DNA from: an uncultured Chromatiaceae bacterium
GTDB taxonomy: Bacteria; Pseudomonadota; Gammaproteobacteria; Enterobacterales; Alteromonadaceae
Direction of reading: 5' to 3'
NCBI GenBank assembly: GCA_937978655.1
Contig: CALJUX010000023.1
Span: forward strand, 76,389-140,388
DNA: 64,000 nt
The position numbers were made by a program, and so were the translations under genes. Below, one piece after another: positions 25,778-34,863 of the stretch; position 1 is the stretch's first letter, and every line of letters starts with the position of its first letter. The notes below the pieces were generated by a model. That model was not told the origin of the DNA, did no database searches, and saw only the letters and a list, made by a program, of their open reading frames with translations.

Positions 25778-26338
25778 TTAATTCCTCAGAAAGTCCTGCC
25801 AGCTTGGGTCGCGCAGCATGTTGCCCAGCACTTGTTCGGTCAGTACGCGTAACTCACGCTCGGCGACTGCAGTGTCGAGTTTAAACGGGCCGGAGAAACT
25901 GCTTTTTCCGCTGTAGCTTTTATTAAATGAACCGGCGTCCCGTTCGATCAACAGCGTCAGTTCGACGTTATTTTTCACCACGTGCTCGACAGTTTTTAAT
26001 TCGGCATTGGCTTCCAGCTGATTGATTTGTAAGGTCACAATGACCGGCTCCGCTCCGGAGATGCGTGCGCCTTGCTGAGTCAGGGCACTGCTCAGCGTCT
26101 GTTGCAGCTGACCGGTTAAATCATTGGTGGTCGGGTAAGACTTCACGGAATCGCCATCACGCATCACCAGTGTGCCGTTGGTCGGTCTGTTGTCCTGCAC
26201 ATTCAGGGCAAAAGCGGTATTGGTCAGCTGGTTGGACTGATTCCAGAAAATTTGTGGCGCCACGATAAAAGACGGTACCGGGTTACTGCAACCGGCAACT
26301 CCGACCGCAAACACGGCGGCAAGCAGGATTGAACGCAT
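25778..26338 (-). CDS. yajG: YajG-like lipoprotein
   Basis: A 186-residue predicted lipoprotein. The N-terminal signal peptide ends in the lipobox VAGC, with Cys17 as the lipidation site. The body matches the YajG family layout, with the segment FALNVQDNRP and a C-terminal EQVLGNMLRDP. Function is unknown; in E. coli yajG lies between bolA and ampG, the same neighbourhood found here. The stop is 2 bp from the rlmG end region and directly precedes ppiA on the same strand. Confidence 0.85.
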   Translation of the reverse strand: MRSILLAAVFAVGVAGCSNPVPSFIVAPQIFWNQSNQLTNTAFALNVQDNRPTNGTLVMRDGDSVKSYPTTNDLTGQLQQTLSSALTQQGARISGAEPVIVTLQINQLEANAELKTVEHVVKNNVELTLLIERDAGSFNKSYSGKSSFSGPFKLDTAVAERELRVLTEQVLGNMLRDPSWQDFLRN

Positions 26339-26340
26339 AA

Positions 26341-27492
26341 CTATTTCCTTCTGATAGCTTCAAAGACGCTGAATTTTGCATTACTGGCTACGTGAATACA
26401 ACCGCCGAACAGCCGGGTCAGTTTTTCGCCATAACCCAGATGACGGTTGCAGACAATCCGCAGCCGGCCGCCAATTTTCAGCACGCGCCGGGCATCAGCG
26501 AACATCTGCCAGGCAATATGGTCCGTGACGGCTTGTTGTTGGTGAAACGGCGGGTTACACAAAATATAGTCGGCGGATAAGTCGGCTTGTTGACTCAGGC
26601 TGTCATCGGCCAGAAATTCACATTGGGTGGCTGCGGGAAAATGTGCGCTGACATTGTCTTTGGCCGATTGCACCGCCATAAAAGATTCGTCGCAAAACAG
26701 CAGCTGCGCCTGAGGTTCGGCTGCAAGCACGGCGAGGCCTATCACACCGTTCCCGCAACCTAAATCAATCACGCGCTGGCCAGCTTGGATTTGCGGTAAA
26801 TTTTGCAGAAAAAAGCGAGCGCCGACATCTAACTGTTCGCGGGCAAACACATTGGCGTGATTGATAATTTCCAGCGTTACAGGTCCTTGCGGTGTTGGCA
26901 ATTCTACCAGCCAGGTTAACGGAAACTGTGGACGGGGCCGAACCGGCAGTTTTTTATCACAGACGGCTGTGATCAGCCGGCATTTCTTTTCCGTTAAAGA
27001 TGCACTGACCGGGCCGATTTCTTCGGCAAAAATCTGCAGCAAATTGGCGTGAATATCTTTCGCTTTGGCGGCAGCGATAAGCGGAGCACCATCGGCTAAT
27101 CGCTGTTTCAGCGCACGGAGCTGGTAGCGCAGAAAACTGTGATTGCCGGGTAACTTCAGTAAAACAGCGGCAAAAGCCGGACAAGATTCAGTACTGGCGA
27201 CCTGCTGTACCGGGCTCAGGCCGTTTTGTTGCAAGTTGTGTTGTGTCGCAAGCTGACTGATATAAGAGTCGCTCCACTGCACCGGCGCTAAATGATGCAG
27301 GGCACAGGCAAGAGTGCCGAATTGGTCATTGACCACTAATACCGGCGTATTGCTGCCAGAAAGTTGCTGCTGGGCGTAGCGGATCAACAGTTCGTCTGCT
27401 GCATCCCACGCCTGCAGACTGCGGGTTTTCTGCTCCGGCGGAAATCGATCCAGCTGCAGCTGGATCTGGTCTAGGGTAAATTGGCTGGACAT
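26341..27492 (-). CDS. rlmG: 23S rRNA (guanine-1835-N2)-methyltransferase
   Basis: RlmG methylates G1835 of 23S rRNA with S-adenosylmethionine. The start is at MSSQFTLDQ (383 aa), since a TTG seven codons earlier is less likely. It has two tandem methyltransferase-like domains. The C-terminal one is active, with DLGCGNGVIGL (SAM-binding) and the catalytic NPPFHQQ motif. Segments LQAWDAADELL, VNDQFGTLACAL and NHANVFAREQLDVGARFF match E. coli RlmG closely. Confidence 0.95.
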   Translation of the reverse strand: MSSQFTLDQIQLQLDRFPPEQKTRSLQAWDAADELLIRYAQQQLSGSNTPVLVVNDQFGTLACALHHLAPVQWSDSYISQLATQHNLQQNGLSPVQQVASTESCPAFAAVLLKLPGNHSFLRYQLRALKQRLADGAPLIAAAKAKDIHANLLQIFAEEIGPVSASLTEKKCRLITAVCDKKLPVRPRPQFPLTWLVELPTPQGPVTLEIINHANVFAREQLDVGARFFLQNLPQIQAGQRVIDLGCGNGVIGLAVLAAEPQAQLLFCDESFMAVQSAKDNVSAHFPAATQCEFLADDSLSQQADLSADYILCNPPFHQQQAVTDHIAWQMFADARRVLKIGGRLRIVCNRHLGYGEKLTRLFGGCIHVASNAKFSVFEAIRRK

Positions 27493-27525
27493 AATAAGGT
27501 TCGGCAGAAACAAAAGGCGGTTATT

Positions 27526-28164
27526 TTGACAGAAGCGCAGTCAGGGCACAACGCGGGAGCGGGGAGTACAGCACCCGGCCAGTCAATCCAGCGTTATTTT
27601 TTGCCGGATGCAGAGGTGTATCTGCTACCGGCATTTCTTACTATCGCTGAGTCGGAACATTTAAGCCTGCAGTTGGCCGGACTCGACTGGCAACAACCAC
27701 AGATCCGCTTGTATGGCCGTGAAGTGGCAATTCCGCGCCGGCAAATCTGGATGGGAGACCCACACTGCAGCTACCGCTATTCGGGGGTGACGTTTCAGCC
27801 AGAACCCTGGCAGGCCGGGTTACAGCAGCTTTGTGAGCGGCTGGTGCGCCATACCGGACATCCGCTGAATGCGGTGCTGCTGAATCATTATCAGCATGGC
27901 GAACATCATATGGGCTGGCACAGTGATGACGAATGGGAACTTGGGCCGGACCCGGTGATTTTATCGCTCAGTCTGGGACAGGCCCGTCGTTTTGATTTAA
28001 AGCATAAGTATCTGAATACACAACTAAGCCTTGAGCTTAACAACGGTGATTTATTGGTAATGGCTGGTACTTGCCAGCGCTTCTGGCAACACCGGGTACC
28101 CAAGCAGAGCCGGGCTCAGTCTGAGCGTTTTAATCTGACCTTTCGTTACTTGCCTCAACGTTGA
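27526..28164 (+). CDS. alkB: AlkB-family 2-oxoglutarate/Fe(II) dioxygenase
   Basis: A predicted oxidative demethylase for alkylated nucleic-acid bases, most like the short ALKBH2/3-type bacterial proteins. The Fe(II) ligands are visible as HSD in GWHSDDEWELG and the distal His in WQHRVPK; the 2-oxoglutarate-binding Arg pair is in RFNLTFR. No ATG exists near the N-terminus. I chose TTG 27526 (212 aa) because AGGCGG lies 5 nt upstream; a TTG at 27481 would overlap rlmG's start. The two genes diverge from a gap of about 33 bp, so their promoters must overlap or lie in each other's 5' ends. Confidence 0.85.
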   Translation: MTEAQSGHNAGAGSTAPGQSIQRYFLPDAEVYLLPAFLTIAESEHLSLQLAGLDWQQPQIRLYGREVAIPRRQIWMGDPHCSYRYSGVTFQPEPWQAGLQQLCERLVRHTGHPLNAVLLNHYQHGEHHMGWHSDDEWELGPDPVILSLSLGQARRFDLKHKYLNTQLSLELNNGDLLVMAGTCQRFWQHRVPKQSRAQSERFNLTFRYLPQR

Positions 28165-28284
28165 TGCAGTAAAACCAATTTTGGCAAGGGCTATTTTTTA
28201 TCTTTTTTTGCAGCTGAATTTGAGCAGACAAGGCAAAATGCAGTGGCTAGTCTGAAGAAACAATCAACGAAGGAGCTGACAATC

Positions 28285-28620
28285 ATGCTGATCCATACGT
28301 CTATCGAACAGAAATTGTTGCAAGCCTTCCAACCGGTATTTCTGGACGTGATTAACGAAAGCCACATGCATAGTGTGGCGCCGGGTTCAGAATCGCACTT
28401 TAAAGTCGTCATCGTCACGCCGGCTTTTGATGGCATGCGCCTGTTGCAGCGTCATCGCGCAGTCAACGCCGTGGTCGCCGAAGAACTGGCCGAGAAAATC
28501 CACGCTTTGGCGCTGCATACCTATACACCGAGTGAGTGGTATGAGTACTACGCAGAGAAGCCGCCGGCTTCCCCCAAGTGCTTCGGTGGCTCGAAAAAAG
28601 ATGCAAAAGCGCTGGGTTGA
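28285..28620 (+). CDS. bolA: BolA-family protein
   Basis: BolA proteins partner with monothiol glutaredoxins in iron-sulfur handling and affect cell shape and stress responses. The start at MLIHTSIEQKLL has AAGGAG 8 nt upstream; the longer frame from 28243 does not. The 111-residue product shows the family core HMHSVAPGSESHFKVVIVTPAFDG and LLQRHRAVNAVVAEEL, then a Lys-rich tail. Its place near yajG and ampG repeats the E. coli neighbourhood. Confidence 0.95.
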   Translation: MLIHTSIEQKLLQAFQPVFLDVINESHMHSVAPGSESHFKVVIVTPAFDGMRLLQRHRAVNAVVAEELAEKIHALALHTYTPSEWYEYYAEKPPASPKCFGGSKKDAKALG

Positions 28621-28738
28621 TCGGTAAATTTTGCGCTATCTGCAATGAACCGGCAGTTTATTTAAGCTGATCAGACCTGTTGCCGCGGTGAGTGTTTTAC
28701 ACTAACCGCGGTTTCTGTCATCACACAGGTTATTTTTT

Positions 28739-29929
28739 ATGGTTATTCAACCGAAAATCCGTGGTTTTATCTGTACCAATGCACATCCGGTTGGCTGTGC
28801 TGAGCATGTTCGTGAGCAAATTGAATACGTCAGACAACAAGGTGTTGTCGCAAACGGCCCGAAAAATGTATTGGTGATTGGTGCTTCAACTGGTTACGGT
28901 CTGGCCTCGCGCATCACCGCGGCATTTGGCTCCGGTGCAAAAACATTAGGCATTTTCTTCGAGAAAGAAGCTTCTGAAGGGAAAACAGGCTCAGCCGGCT
29001 GGTATAACACGGCAGCGTTTGAGGCTGCAGCTGATGCTGCCGGTCTTTGGAACAAACATCTGAATGGTGATGCTTTCACCGATGAAATGAAATCGCAGGC
29101 TATTTCGCTGATCCGTGCTGAGATGGGCAAAATTGATCTGGTGGTTTATAGCCTGGCGGCGCCGCGGCGCAAAGATCCGGTAACAGGCGAAGTATACAGC
29201 TCAGTATTAAAACCAATTCAGCAGGCATACACAGCGAAGACCCTGAATACCAGCAAGCGTGAGATTGAAAATGTGTCGGTTGAACCGGCCAATGACGAAG
29301 AAATCTTTAACACCGTTAAAGTGATGGGGGGCGAAGACTGGGAGCGGTGGTTAGATCAGCTGCATGCTGCTGGCGTGCTGGCGGACAATGTACAAACTGT
29401 TGCATACACCTACATTGGTAAAGAACTGACCTGGCCAATTTATGGCAAAGCCACTATTGGTCGCGCAAAAGAAGATTTAGACCGCGCGGCCAGCGCTATT
29501 ACCACTAAGCTGGCAGGGCAGGGTGGTCATGCCTATGTGGCATCATTAAAAGCGCTGGTGACTCAGGCAAGTTCCGCTATCCCAATCATGCCTTTGTACA
29601 TTTCATTGCTGTACCGTGTGATGAAAGCTGAAGGAACTCATGAAGGTTGTATCGAGCAGATTTATGGCCTTTTCCGCCAGTGCCTGTACAACCCGGCGCG
29701 GGTGCTGGATGAGGCTGGTCGATTACGGATGGATGGCAAAGAGCTGGCTGACCATATCCAGGCTGAAGTCACGGCATTATGGCAACAGGTCGACACCGCG
29801 AATATTGATGCGCTGACAGATTATAAAGGGTACCACCAGGAGTTTCTGCGCTTGTTTGGCTTTGGCTACAGCCATGTCGACTATGACGCCGATGTTTCTC
29901 CGATGGTGACACTGGCAAATTTAGCTTAA
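28739..29929 (+). CDS. fabV: Enoyl-ACP reductase FabV
   Basis: FabV reduces trans-2-enoyl-ACP with NADH in the last step of fatty-acid elongation and is the triclosan-insensitive alternative to FabI. The 396-residue length is typical. Visible are IRGFICTNAHPVGC at the N-terminus, the Rossmann segment VLVIGASTGYGLASR, VYSLAAPRRKDP, and the catalytic Y-x8-K in PIYGKATIGRAK. The ending FGFGYSHVDYDADV is family-typical. It stands alone with its own terminator. Confidence 0.97.
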   Translation: MVIQPKIRGFICTNAHPVGCAEHVREQIEYVRQQGVVANGPKNVLVIGASTGYGLASRITAAFGSGAKTLGIFFEKEASEGKTGSAGWYNTAAFEAAADAAGLWNKHLNGDAFTDEMKSQAISLIRAEMGKIDLVVYSLAAPRRKDPVTGEVYSSVLKPIQQAYTAKTLNTSKREIENVSVEPANDEEIFNTVKVMGGEDWERWLDQLHAAGVLADNVQTVAYTYIGKELTWPIYGKATIGRAKEDLDRAASAITTKLAGQGGHAYVASLKALVTQASSAIPIMPLYISLLYRVMKAEGTHEGCIEQIYGLFRQCLYNPARVLDEAGRLRMDGKELADHIQAEVTALWQQVDTANIDALTDYKGYHQEFLRLFGFGYSHVDYDADVSPMVTLANLA

Positions 29930-29935
29930 GATAAT

Positions 29936-29963
29936 AAAGCCGCCGTTCTGGCGGCTTTTGTTT
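29936..29963 (+). terminator. Rho-independent terminator after fabV
   Basis: AAAGCCGCC (29936-29944) pairs with GGCGGCTTT (29950-29958) across a 5-nt loop, followed by TGTTT. It starts 7 bp after the fabV stop. Confidence 0.88.
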
Positions 29964-30268
29964 GAACGTTGGACGAAGGGGACAGTTCCGCAGGCAATTT
30001 TAGAAAACTGCTGATTTTCAGTGAATTTGTGCAGATTTTGCACAATAAATTCAAAGTTGACTACACTTGCCGACAGTCGCTGTCCTGGCTGCATAAAAGT
30101 GTTATTTATCATAGCTGGTCTGGGGGTTTAGTGCTAAAATCCGCCGCTGTGTACGTGTATCTGTTGAAATCTGGTTAAAAATCAGCCAGCTTTCGCCAGG
30201 TGCGCTGCGAGGCGAGCAGCCGTAAAAACCAGGCCCTGTTTCTTCCCGTTAAAGTAGTGCAAGTACGT
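29964..30268. other. Leader region of the nqr operon
   Basis: A gene-free stretch between the fabV terminator and nqrA. It holds one extended -10-like element, noted separately at 30132-30140, and otherwise no repeat or convincing small ORF. The implied nqrA 5' untranslated region of about 120 nt is long enough for regulation, but I see no known riboswitch pattern. Confidence 0.5.
30132..30140 (+). promoter_or_regulatory. Candidate extended -10 promoter for the nqr operon
   Basis: TG-C-TAAAAT fits an extended -10 element (TGnTATAAT-like). No good -35 hexamer is at the expected distance. The transcript would begin near 30147. Confidence 0.35.
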
Positions 30269-31609
30269 ATGATTAAAATTAAAAAAGGATTGGACATTCC
30301 CCTGTCGGGCAGTCCTAAACAAGTGATCCATGACGGCCCTGCTGTCAAGACGGTCGCAGTACTGGGTGAAGAGTATGTCGGTATGCGTCCCACAATGCTG
30401 GTTGAGGTTGGGGACAAAGTAAAAAAAGGTCAGGGTCTTTTTGAAGACAAAAAAAATCCTGGCGTGAAATTTACTGCCGCTGTCTCTGGAACCGTAACTG
30501 CGATAAACCGTGGTGCCAAGCGTGTGCTGCAATCCGTAGTCATTGAAGCTGACGGCTCGAATGATGCGGTGCAATTCCAGAAGTTTGATGCAGCCGCATT
30601 AAATAACCTCAACGCTGAAGTTGTGAAACAACAGCTGTTGGATTCTGGTCTGTGGACAGCATTCCGCACGCGGCCTTTCAGCGCCATTCCGGCGATTGAC
30701 AGTACCCCACGGGCGATCTTTGTCACAGCAATCGATACCAACCCACTTGCGGCAGATCCTGCTGTTGTTATTGCTGCAGCTGCAGCAGACTTCCAGCACG
30801 GCCTGACTGTTTTAAGCAAGCTGACCTCAAATAAGGTTTATGTTTGCAAAGCTGCCGGCGCTAATGTGCCAACCGTGGCGCAGGTACAGGTTGAAGAGTT
30901 TGCTGGTCCGCACCCGGCAGGTTTACCAGGCACGCATATTCACTTCCTTGAGCCGGTGTCACTGAGTAAAGTGGTCTGGCATATCAATTATCAGGACGTG
31001 ATTGCGCTCGGTAAGTTGTTCACCACCGGTGAATACGATGCCGAACGTGTTATTTCACTGGCAGGTCCGGTTGTTAAGAACCCACGTCTGATTAAGACGG
31101 TTCTGGGAGCCTCAGTGCCAGCGCTGGTCGACGGTGAGCTGAATGACGGTAATAACCGTATCATTTCAGGCTCAGTGCTTGCTGGCAGAACTGCAGTAGG
31201 TGTACATGCCTATCTGGGACGGTTCCATACGCAAATTTCAGCCCTTGCTGAAGGGTATGAAAAAGAATTCCTGGGTTGGCTGACTCCCGGAGCGAGTAAA
31301 TTCTCGGTCACGCGTGCCTACCTGTCTCATCTGAGCCCAAAACGTCTGTTCAACATGACAACCACAACAAACGGTTCTGACCGTGCCATGGTGCCGATTG
31401 GCAACTATGAGCGCGTGATGCCTCTGGATATTCTGCCAACGCTGTTACTGCGTGACTTGTTGGTTGGTGATTCAGACGGTGCTGTGACCTTGGGTTGTTT
31501 AGAACTGGATGAAGAAGATCTGGCGCTTTGTACTTTTGTCTGCCCTGGTAAATACGACTACGGCGTGGCATTGCGAAATGCGCTGACGACCATCCAGAAG
31601 GAAGGTTAA
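30269..31609 (+). CDS. nqrA: Na+-translocating NADH:quinone reductase subunit A
   Basis: NqrA is the peripheral cytoplasmic subunit of the sodium-pumping respiratory complex Na+-NQR and helps form the quinone site. The start at MIKIKKGLDIPLSG gives 446 residues, the same as Vibrio cholerae; the frame is open further upstream but lacks homology. Close matches are EYVGMRPTM, FEDKKNPGVKF, GPHPAGLPGTHIHF and ELDEEDLALCTFVCPGKYDYG. It is the first of six contiguous genes. Confidence 0.98.
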   Translation: MIKIKKGLDIPLSGSPKQVIHDGPAVKTVAVLGEEYVGMRPTMLVEVGDKVKKGQGLFEDKKNPGVKFTAAVSGTVTAINRGAKRVLQSVVIEADGSNDAVQFQKFDAAALNNLNAEVVKQQLLDSGLWTAFRTRPFSAIPAIDSTPRAIFVTAIDTNPLAADPAVVIAAAAADFQHGLTVLSKLTSNKVYVCKAAGANVPTVAQVQVEEFAGPHPAGLPGTHIHFLEPVSLSKVVWHINYQDVIALGKLFTTGEYDAERVISLAGPVVKNPRLIKTVLGASVPALVDGELNDGNNRIISGSVLAGRTAVGVHAYLGRFHTQISALAEGYEKEFLGWLTPGASKFSVTRAYLSHLSPKRLFNMTTTTNGSDRAMVPIGNYERVMPLDILPTLLLRDLLVGDSDGAVTLGCLELDEEDLALCTFVCPGKYDYGVALRNALTTIQKEG

Positions 31610-31610
31610 G

Positions 31611-32816
31611 ATGAGTTTAAAGCATTATTTAGAAAGTCTGGAGCCGCAATTCGAAAAAGGCGGCAAACATGAAAAGTGGTATGCTTTGTATGAAGCAGTT
31701 GCCACTATTCTGTATACCCCTGGTAAAGTGACAAAATCAGCGACGCATGTACGTGACAGTATCGACTTGAAACGTATCATGATTTTTGTCTGGTTAATGT
31801 TATTCCCAGCCATGTTTTTCGGTATGTTTAACGTCGGCCATCAGGCTGCTATCGTATTGTCCGAAACTATTAAGCTGCCAGATACCTGGCAGGTTGCGCT
31901 GTTCCACGCCTTTGGTGGTGAATTGACACCAGAGTCCGGTTGGGGTTCAAAAATGTGGTATGGCGCCTGCTGGTTCCTGCCTATTTATGCAACGGTGTTT
32001 CTTGTCGGTGGTTTCTGGGAAGTCTTATTTGCTTCAGTGCGTAAGCACGAAATCAACGAAGGTTTCTTCGTATCTTCTATCCTGTTTGCGCTGATCCTGC
32101 CGGCAACTATCCCACTGTGGCAAGCTGCTTTAGGTATTTCCTTCGGTATCGTGGTGGCAAAAGAAGTATTCGGTGGTACTGGCCGTAACTTCCTGAACCC
32201 GGCACTGGCGGGGCGTGCTTTCCTGTTCTTTGCTTATCCTGCACAAATTTCCGGCGATAAAGTTTGGACTGTCGCAGACGGTTACGCTGGTGCCACCTGG
32301 CTGTCAAAAGCTGCCAACGGTGAAGTATCTGACTGGTCTGTTAATCAGCAATGGTGGGACGCGTTCTACGGTTTCATCCCAGGTTCTGTCGGTGAGACAT
32401 CAACACTGGCGCTGATGGTCGGCGGCCTGGCCTTGATCTATCTGCGCATCGCGTCATGGCGCATCGTCAGTGGTGTGCTGGTCGGAACTATCGTGTTCGC
32501 AACCATGTTTAACCTGATCGGTTCAGAAACGAACTCAATGTTCGCGATGCCTTGGTACTGGCACGTGGTATTGGGCGGTTTTGCCATTGGTCTGTTTTTC
32601 ATGGCAACAGATCCGGTTTCTGCTTCATTCACCGACACCGGTAAATGGGCTTACGGTATTCTGATTGGTTTTATGGTGGTAATGATTCGTGTGGTGAACC
32701 CTGCTTATCCGGAAGGCATGATGCTGGCAATTCTGTTCGCCAACCTGTTTGCGCCTTTGTTTGACTATATGGTCGCGCAATCAAACATTAAGCGGAGGCT
32801 GGCTCGTAATGTCTAA
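31611..32816 (+). CDS. nqrB: Na+-translocating NADH:quinone reductase subunit B
   Basis: NqrB is a polytopic inner-membrane subunit of Na+-NQR carrying covalent FMN and riboflavin. The 401-residue protein has about ten transmembrane helices. The likely FMN-bearing threonine is Thr229 in GYAGATW, aligned by eye with Thr236 of V. cholerae. It starts one base after the nqrA stop, and its end overlaps nqrC. Confidence 0.97.
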   Translation: MSLKHYLESLEPQFEKGGKHEKWYALYEAVATILYTPGKVTKSATHVRDSIDLKRIMIFVWLMLFPAMFFGMFNVGHQAAIVLSETIKLPDTWQVALFHAFGGELTPESGWGSKMWYGACWFLPIYATVFLVGGFWEVLFASVRKHEINEGFFVSSILFALILPATIPLWQAALGISFGIVVAKEVFGGTGRNFLNPALAGRAFLFFAYPAQISGDKVWTVADGYAGATWLSKAANGEVSDWSVNQQWWDAFYGFIPGSVGETSTLALMVGGLALIYLRIASWRIVSGVLVGTIVFATMFNLIGSETNSMFAMPWYWHVVLGGFAIGLFFMATDPVSASFTDTGKWAYGILIGFMVVMIRVVNPAYPEGMMLAILFANLFAPLFDYMVAQSNIKRRLARNV

Positions 32817-33597
32817 TAATAACGAAAGCATCGGCAAAACGTTTTTTGTCGTGATCGGCCTGTGTCTGATTTGCGCGATTTTCGTCGCTGCGTCAGCAGT
32901 GGGCTTACGGCCAAAACAAGCCGAAAATAAACTGCTGGATGCGCAGAAAAATATTCTGATTGCAACTGGCATGCTGAATGGCGAAGACATCAAAGCACAG
33001 TTTGAAAAACACGTGCAGGTACGTTTGGTGAATCTGGATACTGGTGAGTTTGTTGACCAGGATCCACTGACCTACGACTACCGCAAGATGATGAAAGACC
33101 CTGCAGGTAGCGATATGCTGGATGAGAAAGATGACCCGGCTAAAATTAAAAGCCGCGCCAAAATTGCACCAGTTTATCTGGCCTATTTAGATGGTGTGGA
33201 ATCAAAAAACATTTCGTTTGTGGTGTTACCAATCCATGGTTACGGCCTGTGGTCGACCATGCACGGGTTCCTTGCACTGGATAAAGACGGCAATACCATC
33301 AAAGGCTTGAATTATTACGAGCAAGGTGAAACTCCGGGTTTGGGTGGCGAGATTCAAAATCCAAAGTGGGTTGCTCAGTTTGTCGGTAAAAAACTGTTGG
33401 ATGATGCCGGTCAGCCAGCAATCAAAATCTTGAAGCCCGGAAGCGCGAATCCGTCCTCAGCTTCAGAAGTAGATGGTTTATCAGGTGCAACGCTGACCAG
33501 CAATGGTGTACAACACACTTTCACGTTCTGGTCCGGTGCTAAAGGTTTTGCCCCATTCCTGACTAAAGTGCGTCAAGGAGCATTAAACAATGGCTAG
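32809..33597 (+). CDS. nqrC: Na+-translocating NADH:quinone reductase subunit C
   Basis: NqrC has one N-terminal transmembrane helix (about residues 11-31) and a periplasmic FMN domain. The start at MSNNNESIGKTFF has GGAGG upstream and overlaps the nqrB end by 8 bp (262 aa). The covalent FMN site is Thr228 in DGLSGATLTS, matching the flavin-transfer motif recognised by ApbE. Segments GYGLWSTMHGFLALD and YEQGETPGLGG are family-typical. Confidence 0.97.
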   Translation: MSNNNESIGKTFFVVIGLCLICAIFVAASAVGLRPKQAENKLLDAQKNILIATGMLNGEDIKAQFEKHVQVRLVNLDTGEFVDQDPLTYDYRKMMKDPAGSDMLDEKDDPAKIKSRAKIAPVYLAYLDGVESKNISFVVLPIHGYGLWSTMHGFLALDKDGNTIKGLNYYEQGETPGLGGEIQNPKWVAQFVGKKLLDDAGQPAIKILKPGSANPSSASEVDGLSGATLTSNGVQHTFTFWSGAKGFAPFLTKVRQGALNNG

Positions 33598-34219
33598 TGC
33601 AAAAGAAATGAAGTCATTGGTTTTTGGACCAGTGTTTGCCAACAACCCGATCGCCTTGCAGGTTTTGGGGATTTGTTCAGCGTTAGCAGTGACGACAAAG
33701 CTTGAAAAGGCATTGGTCATGGGTCTGGCTTTGACCCTAGTAACCGCTTTTTCCAGTATGTTTATATCAATGATCCGTAACCACATTCCTTCAAGTGTGC
33801 GGATTATCGTGCAAATGACCATTATCGCTTCTTTGGTTATCGTGACGGATCAGGTGCTGAAAGCATATGCCTATAGCGTAGCGAAGGAGTTGTCAGTATT
33901 CGTCGGTCTGATCATTACTAACTGTATTGTGATGGGACGTGCCGAAGCTTACGCGATGAAGAGTCCACCGCTGATGTCATTCCTCGACGGTATTGGTAAC
34001 GGTCTGGGTTATACCGTATTGCTTGTTATCGTAGCTGTGGTACGTGAACTGTTAGGTTCAGGCTCGCTGATGGGCGTCGAAATTCTGCCTTTGGTTAGTG
34101 CTGGCGGCTGGTACGTACCTAATGGTCTGCTGTTAATGCCACCAAGTGCATTCTTCATCATTGGCCTGTTGATTTGGGCCCTGCGGACCTGGCGTCCAGA
34201 GCAGCAAGAAAAGCACTAA
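33590..34219 (+). CDS. nqrD: Na+-translocating NADH:quinone reductase subunit D
   Basis: An integral membrane subunit with about six helices; with NqrE it houses an intramembrane iron-sulfur site. The 209-residue protein has the paired segment LIITNCIVMGRAEAYAMKSPP, in which Cys binds iron. It overlaps the nqrC end by 8 bp. Confidence 0.97.
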   Translation: MASAKEMKSLVFGPVFANNPIALQVLGICSALAVTTKLEKALVMGLALTLVTAFSSMFISMIRNHIPSSVRIIVQMTIIASLVIVTDQVLKAYAYSVAKELSVFVGLIITNCIVMGRAEAYAMKSPPLMSFLDGIGNGLGYTVLLVIVAVVRELLGSGSLMGVEILPLVSAGGWYVPNGLLLMPPSAFFIIGLLIWALRTWRPEQQEKH

Positions 34220-34229
34220 GGAGTAACAG

Positions 34230-34838
34230 ATGGAACACTATTTAAGTTTATTTGTGCGTGCTGTTTTTGTTGAAAACATGGCACTGTCGTTTTTCCTCGG
34301 AATGTGTACTTTTATTGCGATTTCCAAGCAGGTCAAAACGGCGTTTAGTTTAGGCGTCGCAGTAACTGTTGTTCTGGGATTATCAGTGCCATTGAACAAT
34401 ATCGTGTTCAAGCAGTTTCTGGCTCCTGGCGCATTAGATTGGGCTGGTTTTCCGGATACGGACCTTAGCTTCCTGGGCTTTATTGCCTACATCGGTGTTA
34501 TCGCCGGTTTAGTTCAGGTGCTGGAAATGTTCCTGGATAAGTACGTGCCTGCGCTTTACAACGCTTTGGGTATTTTCCTGCCATTGATCACGGTAAACTG
34601 TGCAATTTTTGGTGCTGTAGCCTTCATGGTTGAACGCGATTACACCCTGGCGGAAAGTACAGTGTTTGGTCTGGGCAGTGGTATTGGCTGGACTATGGCA
34701 ATTACTGTCATGGCAGCTGTCAGTGAAAAACTGAAATACGCCGATGTGCCGCTGGCTTTACGTGGTCTGGGTTCACGCTTCTTTATGGTGGGTCTGATGA
34801 GTCTGGGTTTCCTGTCGTTCTCAGGCGTCTCCCTGTAA
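34230..34838 (+). CDS. nqrE: Na+-translocating NADH:quinone reductase subunit E
   Basis: An integral membrane partner of NqrD with inverted topology; the two share the intramembrane iron-sulfur cluster. The 202-residue protein shows FFLGMCTFIAISKQV and LITVNCAIFGAVAFM, the two cysteine-bearing half-sites. TAAGGAGT sits before the ATG, 10 bp after nqrD. Confidence 0.97.
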   Translation: MEHYLSLFVRAVFVENMALSFFLGMCTFIAISKQVKTAFSLGVAVTVVLGLSVPLNNIVFKQFLAPGALDWAGFPDTDLSFLGFIAYIGVIAGLVQVLEMFLDKYVPALYNALGIFLPLITVNCAIFGAVAFMVERDYTLAESTVFGLGSGIGWTMAITVMAAVSEKLKYADVPLALRGLGSRFFMVGLMSLGFLSFSGVSL

Positions 34839-34863
34839 CCATCAGTAGTAGAAGGAAAAAACA